The notes under the pieces: model-generated
Database searches by the model: none
Seen by the model: the letters and a program-made list of their open reading frames with translations, nothing else
Told to the model about the DNA's origin: nothing
Program-made: the position numbers and the translations under genes
In this document: one piece after another, positions 6,456 to 11,379 of the stretch
Layout: each line of letters begins with the position of its first letter
How positions within the stretch are numbered: position 1 is the first letter of the stretch
Source: WVZL01 sp041862375
Lineage (GTDB): Bacteria; Acidobacteriota; Aminicenantia; Aminicenantales; Aminicenantaceae
DNA length: 11,379 nt
Direction of reading: 5' to 3'
NCBI GenBank assembly: GCA_041862375.1
Contig: JBGVTE010000039.1
Coordinates: 1 to 11,379 of the forward strand

Positions 6456-6486
6456 TTGACTCATCATTCTGTATAATATATACAGA
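6456..6486 (+). promoter_or_regulatory. Candidate promoter with overlapping 19-bp palindrome before the sulfotransferase
   Basis: TTGACT (6456-6461) lies 17 bp before TATACA (6479-6484); a perfect TATAAT is also present at 6472-6477 but only 10 bp from that -35 box. The -10 area is covered by a perfect inverted repeat of 8-bp arms with a 3-bp centre, TCTGTATAATATATACAGA (6468-6486). A repressor bound there would block this promoter. The dyad ends 9 bp before the ATG. Confidence 0.42.
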
Positions 6487-6495
6487 GCGATTGTT

Positions 6496-7458
6496 ATGAT
6501 ACTTCCAAATCTTATAATCCCAGGAGCTCAAAAAAGCGGAACCACTACATTCCGCGAGATATTAAGAACTCATGAAGCGATCTACACAGGAATAGAGAAA
6601 GAGCCACACTTTTTCTCACAAGATAGAAATTACTCACAAGGAGTGGATCTGTATAGGAAAAATTATGCTCACTATCAAGGACAAAAAATTGTCACAGACG
6701 CTTCAACATCCTACATGCCCCTTAGTTTTGTTCCTGAACGCATTTCTGAAACACTCGATAACGATGTTCAGTTTATAATTGTCTTGCGTAATCCCATAGA
6801 CCGTGTTATTTCGGCTTTTATGCATCAAAATACATATAAAAGAGGGGATACTAAAAGAAATCTCATTAATATCATTCCAAAGCAACTCGAAGGCCTGACA
6901 TTAGAGGAATTGATACAATACGAAGAGGCGTCGGTCAGGAATGGACTTAGCTCTGGCACTATCCAATCCCGCGATGAAACATGGTCTAAATCAGGTTTTC
7001 CTTTTAACTATTTTTTTGTAAGCTGCTACTCAAAACATATATCGAATTATTTCAAGTACTTTCCAAAGCACAATTTTCTTTTCTTAACATTCGAAGAGGT
7101 AATACACTTCAATGAGGAAACAATTCAGAAAGTGGCCGCCTTCTTGAATGTCGCGTCATCCGGATTCAATACTAGTGTAAACATCCATGCTAATCCATCC
7201 TTAGTGTATAAGAGCAGGATATTTGGAGTATTAACTCCCCTCTCAACTCCTTTGAAGCACTTACTAGCTAAAAGCAAAGTTAAGCAGCTAAGATCTCTAA
7301 CAGGAAAGTGGCTCAAGGAAAAACCGAAATTCCAGTTTTCTGAGAGTACTTATCGCCAGTTGCTCGAAATATTCCAGCCTGAAATACAGAGAGTGGAAAA
7401 ACTAACCGGATTTGATTTGTCTTCCTGGAAAGTTGGAAGTGAAATATCTAACAATTAG
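6496..7458 (+). CDS. PAPS-dependent sulfotransferase (Sulfotransfer_1 / NDST-like family)
   Basis: The 320-residue protein has the complete PAPS-binding signature. The 5'-phosphosulfate loop is PGAQKSGTTTF (9-19), with K13, S14, G15 and T16-T17 around the phosphate. KEPHFF (35-40) supplies the conserved Glu seen in heparan-sulfate-type sulfotransferases. The 3'-phosphate site is VLRNPIDRVISAF (96-108), with R98 and S106. The C-terminal part (about 190-310) follows the family pattern, including FLFLTFEEV (194-202). The enzyme should move sulfate from PAPS to a hydroxyl or amino group of a glycan or glycolipid; it has no signal peptide, which fits cytosolic PAPS. The ATG at 6496 has a weak upstream site (AGAGCG). 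The 3' end overlaps the deacetylase start by 20 nt, which ties the two activities together. The acceptor is unknown. Confidence 0.93.
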   Translation: MILPNLIIPGAQKSGTTTFREILRTHEAIYTGIEKEPHFFSQDRNYSQGVDLYRKNYAHYQGQKIVTDASTSYMPLSFVPERISETLDNDVQFIIVLRNPIDRVISAFMHQNTYKRGDTKRNLINIIPKQLEGLTLEELIQYEEASVRNGLSSGTIQSRDETWSKSGFPFNYFFVSCYSKHISNYFKYFPKHNFLFLTFEEVIHFNEETIQKVAAFLNVASSGFNTSVNIHANPSLVYKSRIFGVLTPLSTPLKHLLAKSKVKQLRSLTGKWLKEKPKFQFSESTYRQLLEIFQPEIQRVEKLTGFDLSSWKVGSEISNN

Positions 7459-8173
7459 TGTTGACGACGGTCACCCAAAAGATCTCATAATTACTGATTT
7501 ATTAAACAAATATGATCTTAGAGCGACGTTCTATATCCCTATAAAGAATCCAGATAGGGAATTAATGGGAAAATCTGATATCCTCACAATTTCAAAAGAT
7601 TTTGAAATCGGAGGTCATACATATAACCATAGGCCACTTAATAGAATCCATAAAAAAATAGTTGAAAAAGAAATCGTTGATTGCAAGAAATGTTTAGAAC
7701 AACTGATAGGTAAACCTATTATTTCTTTTTGTTATCCAAAAGGGAAATTCAATAAGATGATTGCAGGCGTTGTTAAGGACGCTGGTTTTCTCGGTGCCAG
7801 AACATGTATGTTTTTTTTAAATAACTTTCCAAAAAATCCTTATTTTTGGGGAGTTAGCACTCACGCAACTTATGAATCCAGAGTAATCCAAATTCGCCAT
7901 GCAGTATTGGAAAAAAATTTTCAAGGGCTAATCAATTTTTTTAGAACACAAAAAGGATGTGTTGATTGGGTGAACCAGTTTAAATTTGCTGTTGACCATG
8001 TCGAAAAATATGGTGGTATTGCTCATCTATATTTACACAGTTGGGAAATCCATGAATCTGACCAATGGAAAAGATTGGAGAGCTTATTCAGTTTTTTATC
8101 AAAAAAAAATTTAAAACGTGTTACTAATGGTGAACTTTTCAAACTACATTCTAAAAGAAAGGCCAAATCATGA
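7439..8173 (+). CDS. NodB-homology polysaccharide deacetylase (carbohydrate esterase family 4)
   Basis: Numbered from GTG 7439, the protein has 244 residues. NodB motifs are visible in order: SVDDGH with D9-D10 (motif 1), the metal ligands H60-x3-H64 in GGHTYNHRP (motif 2), CYPKGKFN (98-105, motif 3), GART (119-122, motif 4 Arg) and LYLHSWE (197-203, motif 5 His200). All core catalytic positions of a metal-dependent deacetylase therefore appear intact. No signal peptide is seen, so it probably acts in the cytoplasm on a sugar precursor or lipid-linked glycan, like rhizobial NodB, rather than on peptidoglycan. Start choice: the frame is open back to a TTG at 7412, but GTG 7439 is preceded by GGAAAG at about 7 nt and gives the N terminus MKYLTISVDD, normal for the family. 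It overlaps the sulfotransferase by 20 nt and the next gene by ATGA. Confidence 0.88.
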   Translation: MKYLTISVDDGHPKDLIITDLLNKYDLRATFYIPIKNPDRELMGKSDILTISKDFEIGGHTYNHRPLNRIHKKIVEKEIVDCKKCLEQLIGKPIISFCYPKGKFNKMIAGVVKDAGFLGARTCMFFLNNFPKNPYFWGVSTHATYESRVIQIRHAVLEKNFQGLINFFRTQKGCVDWVNQFKFAVDHVEKYGGIAHLYLHSWEIHESDQWKRLESLFSFLSKKNLKRVTNGELFKLHSKRKAKS

Positions 8174-8976
8174 AAATACAAAAAGAAGATGTTATTCGAG
8201 TCTTTGACGATCTTGCATCAAAAAGTTCATGGGAGAGACTATACTCAGGTCATATAGATCGTATTCGCTATAATTTTGTGACTCGTCTTAGAGCAGTAGA
8301 GGAGTTAATTGACTTAAATGTCAAGGGAGATATATTGGATGTTGGTTGCGGAACAGGTGACCTTGCGCCTTTCGTTACCAGAAAAGGAGCGATTTATCAT
8401 GGTGTAGACTTAAGTGCTGAAATGATAAAACGGGCCAATACTATATACTCGGTTCTAGTAAAAAATGGAAAGGCAACTTTTCAAATAGGAGATTGTGAAA
8501 ACCTGCACTTCTGTGACAAGAAGTTCAATACTGTGATTGCTATTGGTTTAATAGAATATTTACCAGATCCATCAAGGTTTTTATCCGAAATGGAAAGGGT
8601 TACAAAAAGTGGAGGATACTTCCTTATTACTGTACCATACAAAGAATGTATAAATTCTAAGATTAGAAAATTGCTTTTTCCTATTAAAAGCATATTATTT
8701 CCGATTTATGCTAAATTAAAAAATCCACATCTAGTTCCGGCGATTGATGTAAAGCACTATAGCTATAATGAAATTGAGTTAGACGAGTTAATGGAAAACA
8801 GAAACTTTAGAAGAGTCGATTTCCGTTTTACAAATTTCCATATAATTCCACATCCATTAGACCATTTGTTGCCTAAACTATACATGAAAATTTCAGAAAG
8901 AATCGATCGTAAAGGACTGGGCGTACATTATAAAAAATGGGCGTCTAATTACATTGCTTTGTTTCAAAAAAACTAA
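8170..8976 (+). CDS. Class I SAM-dependent methyltransferase
   Basis: The 268-residue protein has a well-formed Methyltransf_11/25-type core: motif I DILDVGCGTGDLAPF (54-68), the acidic SAM-ribose contact in HGVDLS (D80), GDCENLHF (107-114), and NTVIAIGLIEYLPDPSRFLSEM (120-141), then GGYFLITVPY (148-157). The rest (about 160-268) is a helical, basic tail with HIIPHPLDHLLPKL, probably for acceptor binding. The start is firm: ATG 8170 overlaps the deacetylase stop as ATGA and has AAAGG 7 nt upstream. It should methylate a sugar or lipid-linked intermediate. Beside a deacetylase and sulfotransferase, N-methylation of a freed amine (as NodS does in Nod factor synthesis) is possible, but nothing in the sequence proves this. 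It ends the cassette, 88 bp before a convergent gene. Confidence 0.9.
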   Translation: MKIQKEDVIRVFDDLASKSSWERLYSGHIDRIRYNFVTRLRAVEELIDLNVKGDILDVGCGTGDLAPFVTRKGAIYHGVDLSAEMIKRANTIYSVLVKNGKATFQIGDCENLHFCDKKFNTVIAIGLIEYLPDPSRFLSEMERVTKSGGYFLITVPYKECINSKIRKLLFPIKSILFPIYAKLKNPHLVPAIDVKHYSYNEIELDELMENRNFRRVDFRFTNFHIIPHPLDHLLPKLYMKISERIDRKGLGVHYKKWASNYIALFQKN

Positions 8977-8999
8977 GGTTTTTGGCGAAGGTTAGACAA

Positions 9000-9046
9000 C
9001 AATTCTCATAGTTACAGTGGATTATTCAATTTTTTACTGAGAATTG
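9000..9046. terminator. Possible bidirectional terminator between convergent genes
   Basis: CAATTCTCA (9000-9008) and TGAGAATTG (9038-9046) form a perfect 9-bp inverted repeat around a 29-nt T-rich spacer, followed by TCTTTTATTA on the plus strand. It sits in the 88-bp gap between two genes that end towards each other, where a shared terminator is expected. The long loop and modest GC make it weaker than a classic intrinsic terminator. Confidence 0.4.
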
Positions 9047-9064
9047 CTCATCTTTTATTATGCC

Positions 9065-10570
9065 CTATTGTTCTATATTTGCATTTTGTTTGCATGATAT
9101 CTTTTTTTTTACATATTTAGTTCGCAGTTTCATTTTAATCATTAAGTAACTATCAAAGAGATATATCTCGAAAGGAAAGAAAAAAACACCAAATTTTAGC
9201 CTAACATATACAAAATAATAAAAAATATGACCAACCAAGCCTTTCCATAGGTCACCCTTTGTTTTTATCTGTGATCTAGTAAGAAAAAAACTATAACGGG
9301 AAATAAACATCATTTTTTTTCTCAATTTTTTATTTGCCCAAGGCAGCCAAGGAAAGGTATGTAATTTATATCTACTATCCAGCTCATCCCAACCTTCTGT
9401 GCGTTTAGGTGGATCCCAACCGAGCTTCTTAGTTAACTCATACAAAGGAGTACCTGGAAATGGAAGATATTGCCCTATTCCAAATCGCATGGAAGGATGA
9501 ATTTTCGACAGTTTTAGAGCCAGCTTTACTGTATTATTTATTTCTTCTTTTGTTTCAGTAGGGACTCCGATAATAGCTTGTCCTTGAATAATAATATCAG
9601 GAAACTTAGCAATAAGTTTTGTTTTTTCTATTATTTTTTCTGTATCAAATCCTTTGTTGAAAAGCTTAAGTATTCTGTTATTACCCGATTCCCAACCTAA
9701 TAAGAGACAGCGACATTTTGTTTTCTTAAATTCATTCATTATATCAGTATTTATGTAATCCAGCCTAATTTCTCCCCACCAATTCATGTCTATCGCTTTT
9801 ACAATCTGTAGGACTCTTTTTCTGTTTACAAAAAAATTATCATCATGGAAAATGATTCCGTCGATGTCAAACTCTTCTTTTAATTTTGTTATTTCCTTTA
9901 TGCAGAATTCAGCAGAGTGAGCTCGCCACTTTGACTTATTAAAAGCATAGTTATAACAAAATGAGCATCTGTGTGGACATCCTCGAGAAGTAATAAAATG
10001 AATAGCTCTTTTAGCAGGTGGAGCTTTTTTTATGTACTTTTCTACATCGATCAGAGTAAAATCCATTTTAAACGTATCTAGATTTTTAATAAATCCCCTG
10101 GGAGGATTAAATATTGCTCTGTCGTCTTCTTTAAATCCTATGCCTTTAATGTTTTCTATTGATTCTTTTCTTACCAGAAAGTCTGCTAATTCAGTCGCCG
10201 TTTCTTCTCCCTCTCCAGTTACCACAATATCAATGTACTTTTCGTTTAAGCATTGTTCCGGGAGCAAAGATGTATGAACACCACCCCATACTATTGGCAC
10301 ATGACTTCTGCGTTTAATTTCCTTTGAGATCTCTGCTGCTGCCCTTGGCTGTGAACCTGTAAAAACAGAAAAGCCAACAAAAAGAGGCTTTGAAATAATT
10401 ATCTTTCTGATGTTCGTTTCCATATCTTCAGGAGAAAATTGCAATATTTCTACCTGGAATCCATTTTTCTTTAGGGCATATCCCACATAAAGAAGTCCTT
10501 TAGGAAGATTTCTATCTCCTTTATCTACAGCGGGAAAAATTAGATAAACTTTTTCTCTGTCATTCATCAT
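9065..10570 (-). CDS. B12-binding domain radical SAM protein
   Basis: The 501-residue protein has the two-domain layout of the cobalamin-dependent radical SAM class (B12-binding/Elp3-fold, BchE-like). The N-terminal cobalamin-type domain (about 7-135) shows KGLLYVGYALKKNGFQVEIL-type text at 24-43, FVGFSVFTGSQPRAA (64-78), VWGGVHTSLLPEQCL (94-108) and VTGEGEETATEL (117-128). The radical SAM core has the cluster motif C198-x3-C202-x2-C205 in SRGCPHRCSFCYN, then FHDDNFF (241-247) and GWESGNNRILKLFNKG (292-307). The tail (about 410-501) is basic and aromatic and not recognisable. Members catalyse methyl transfers or ring rearrangements on unreactive carbons; many are orphan enzymes near glycan or lipid genes. 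The start is a tandem ATG-ATG with GAAAG just upstream. It stands alone, convergent to the modification cassette, so its pathway is unresolved. Confidence 0.92.
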   Translation of the reverse strand: MMNDREKVYLIFPAVDKGDRNLPKGLLYVGYALKKNGFQVEILQFSPEDMETNIRKIIISKPLFVGFSVFTGSQPRAAAEISKEIKRRSHVPIVWGGVHTSLLPEQCLNEKYIDIVVTGEGEETATELADFLVRKESIENIKGIGFKEDDRAIFNPPRGFIKNLDTFKMDFTLIDVEKYIKKAPPAKRAIHFITSRGCPHRCSFCYNYAFNKSKWRAHSAEFCIKEITKLKEEFDIDGIIFHDDNFFVNRKRVLQIVKAIDMNWWGEIRLDYINTDIMNEFKKTKCRCLLLGWESGNNRILKLFNKGFDTEKIIEKTKLIAKFPDIIIQGQAIIGVPTETKEEINNTVKLALKLSKIHPSMRFGIGQYLPFPGTPLYELTKKLGWDPPKRTEGWDELDSRYKLHTFPWLPWANKKLRKKMMFISRYSFFLTRSQIKTKGDLWKGLVGHIFYYFVYVRLKFGVFFFPFEIYLFDSYLMIKMKLRTKYVKKKISCKQNANIEQ

Positions 10571-10621
10571 TTCTTTCTTTCAACATTTAGTGGCTTATCG
10601 TGTTTATAACCTAAATAGATT

Positions 10622-10846
10622 TTATTGTTCCCTTTTCCTGTCGCTTTTGGTTTTTTCTCTAACAATGAGTGTCTGAGCAAATAGAAGGGCTAATGTATCA
10701 GGAATAAGAACATGGCCTCTCGGATATCCTAAAATACGATTGGATATGAAATTATAACCAAATGCTGTCATTGTGTTCAAGCATTTTTCAGTTATTAATC
10801 CTGCACTGCGAAGACGCTGATGAGGTATTTCCTGTTCCGAGCACAC
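10622..10846 (-). pseudogene. Short remnant ORF, possibly the C-terminus of a decayed methyltransferase
   Basis: This 74-codon frame opens with GTG after a close upstream TAA. Its content, LRSAGLITEKCLN (12-24) then GYPRGHVLIPDTLALLFAQTLIVREKT (41-67), looks like the end of a glycan-cluster methyltransferase (helix with AGL/AGF, then a final strand such as TLIVxxK). No catalytic motif remains, and the upstream 200 bp holds no matching core, so a 5'-truncated remnant is the simplest reading. It ends 51 bp before the radical SAM gene on the same strand. A genuine small protein is the alternative. The identification is a by-eye resemblance only. Confidence 0.35.
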
Positions 10847-11069
10847 TCTCTTTTATCCCTAGCTTTTTCACTCATTCACTGCCATTGACCACATCATTTT
10901 TTGTGTGATTTGTCTATTCTGGATTTTCAGTATGTAGAAATCGGATAAAATTGTGAGCGATTTGATCAGAGAACAAAAAGGAATTTCCCACTGTTTCAAA
11001 GGCATAGCTACTTTCGCTCATATTGACATGCTAATCTATGAGTGATACTTTTATTTTTGGAACTCAGCG
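10847..11069. other. Non-coding, eroded-looking spacer
   Basis: I see no supportable gene here on either strand. The stretch contains most of the element bounded by inverted repeats (10980-11091), a TTGACA-type promoter inside it and three copies of a TCACTCAT-like motif. Confidence 0.6.
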
Positions 11070-11091
11070 GTGGAAATTGTGGGAAATATCC
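10980..11091. repeat. Imperfect inverted repeats bounding a 112-bp stretch
   Basis: GGAATTTCCCAC (10980-10991) and GTGGGAAATATCC (11079-11091) are inverted copies with a perfect 9-bp core and one inserted base near the outer end. Inside lies a second inverted repeat, TCGCTCATA (11014-11022) with TATGAGTGA (11037-11045), 8 of 9 bp matching. The nested arrangement could be a small MITE-like element or a regulatory structure. No flanking target duplication was found. Confidence 0.4.
11023..11051 (+). promoter_or_regulatory. Candidate sigma70 promoter upstream of the right-edge gene
   Basis: A consensus -35 TTGACA (11023-11028) is followed at the ideal 17 bp by TACTTT (11046-11051), which keeps the key T-A and final T of a -10 box. 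The -35 box starts the loop of the TCGCTCATA/TATGAGTGA inverted repeat, so a dimeric regulator bound to those arms would straddle it. It could drive the gene at 11200 with a leader of about 140 nt. Confidence 0.5.
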
Positions 11092-11198
11092 ATGGATTTG
11101 TTGCACAGCCAAAAGCGAATTTCCTATCGTATGTAACGGCAATTACGTTTTTAATTGCCTTTATTGAAGCCATTATTAAGTATTATACTGACGTTTGA
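11070..11198 (+). CDS. Possible 42-residue single-helix membrane protein
   Basis: The frame GTG 11070 to TGA 11198 encodes 42 residues. The second half, NFLSYVTAITFLIAFIEAII (about 19-38), would form one transmembrane helix. It stops 1 nt before the ATG of the next gene, so translation could be coupled. There is no good ribosome binding site, the frame overlaps the right-hand inverted repeat, and it may instead be the tail of a decayed membrane protein. I do not recognise it. Confidence 0.25.
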   Translation: MEIVGNIHGFVAQPKANFLSYVTAITFLIAFIEAIIKYYTDV

Positions 11199-11199
11199 A

Positions 11200-11379
11200 A
11201 TGAAGAATAAGAAATCAAGAATAAAAAATTTATTTACTACCATATATAAAGAATTCTTGAATACTTTAAAAAAACCAAGACGGATTCTTGATATATTAAA
11301 CAAGGACAGCATACACAAATATTTTTATAATTTAAAATCAAAATTAAAATTTGGAGATCCCTGGATCTACTGTTCACCT
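11200..11379 (+). CDS. N-terminal part of an unidentified protein, cut by window edge
   Basis: The frame runs from ATG 11200 open to the window edge (60 codons). The visible part is very basic and Lys-rich at first (MKNKKSRIKN), then two likely amphipathic helices with KKPRRILDILNKDSIHKYF (about 24-42), ending KLKFGDPWIYCSP. No signal peptide or transmembrane segment is seen. A TTGACA-type promoter lies about 150 bp upstream and a 42-codon frame ends 1 nt before it. The ribosome binding site is poor, so the start is tentative. AT content is as high as in the rightward cassette. By location it is probably another glycan-locus enzyme, but no motif supports a function. Confidence 0.6.
   Translation, partial: MKNKKSRIKNLFTTIYKEFLNTLKKPRRILDILNKDSIHKYFYNLKSKLKFGDPWIYCSP

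Noticed and set aside
6469..6485. LexA/SOS box over the sulfotransferase promoter
   Set aside because: The spacing is CTG-N11-CAG, one base longer than the strict CTG-N10-CAG, and the neighbouring genes have no DNA-repair role. Kept only as an unassigned dyad.
7412..7438. Extended deacetylase N-terminus from TTG 7412
   Set aside because: TTG 7412 lacks a ribosome binding site, while GTG 7439 has GGAAAG at proper distance and gives the usual short N-terminus before the first NodB motif.
1..11379. tRNA, rRNA, CRISPR array, transposase genes
   Set aside because: I looked for cloverleaf ends, rRNA-like stretches, evenly spaced long repeats and DDE-type proteins on both strands and saw none. The 9-nt leader repeat is far too short for a CRISPR array.

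Overview
The window is part of a surface-polysaccharide (O-antigen, capsule or exopolysaccharide) biosynthesis locus. It most likely comes from a Gram-negative bacterium of moderate to low GC content. The grounds are a lipid-linked oligosaccharide flippase, two GT4 glycosyltransferases, several class I methyltransferases, an asparagine-synthase-type amidotransferase, a sulfotransferase, a NodB-type deacetylase and a B12-binding radical SAM protein, with ops-type (RfaH/JUMPstart-like) signalling in the leader of the flippase operon. I cannot name the species. B12-binding radical SAM proteins beside polysaccharide genes are frequent in Desulfobacterota, Nitrospirota and Planctomycetota, but that is only suggestive.

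Layout. Positions 1-5164 are a leftward (minus-strand) operon. Read in transcription order it holds the flippase (5164-3800), GT4 glycosyltransferase A (3759-2566), GT4 glycosyltransferase B (2492-1365), a zinc-ribbon methyltransferase (1368-235) and the first 78 codons of an asparagine synthase (234-1, cut by the window edge). The last three genes are packed tightly (ATGA overlap, then TAA directly followed by ATG). Positions 5165-5664 are a 500-bp divergent control region. On the minus strand it has a candidate promoter, a purine-rich leader made of a 9-nt tandem repeat, an exact GGCGGTAG ops core, a hairpin right after it, and a 12-bp palindrome before the flippase start.

Positions 5665-8976 are a rightward, AT-rich modification cassette: a methyltransferase-like protein with a degenerate SAM loop, a PAPS-type sulfotransferase, a NodB-homology deacetylase (GTG start, overlapping the sulfotransferase by 20 nt) and a second class I methyltransferase (ATGA overlap). 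Positions 8977-9064 separate convergent genes and contain a 9-bp inverted repeat that may act as a terminator. A B12-binding radical SAM protein runs leftward (10570-9065). Positions 10571-11199 are mostly non-coding and look eroded: a 74-codon remnant, a 112-bp stretch bounded by imperfect inverted repeats with a candidate promoter inside, and a 42-residue hydrophobic ORF. An unidentified gene enters rightward at 11200 and leaves the window.

How the genes may work together (inference): the leftward operon assembles and flips a glycan repeat unit, with long-operon transcription sustained by an RfaH/NusG-like factor at ops. The rightward cassette would decorate the glycan by de-N-acetylation, sulfation and methylation. 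The deacetylase/sulfotransferase pair resembles rhizobial NodB/NodH and the two halves of animal NDST enzymes, and is the most interesting functional idea here. Base composition is patchy (about 51% GC in the asparagine synthase fragment, about 27% in sampled lines of the rightward cassette), consistent with a mosaic locus.
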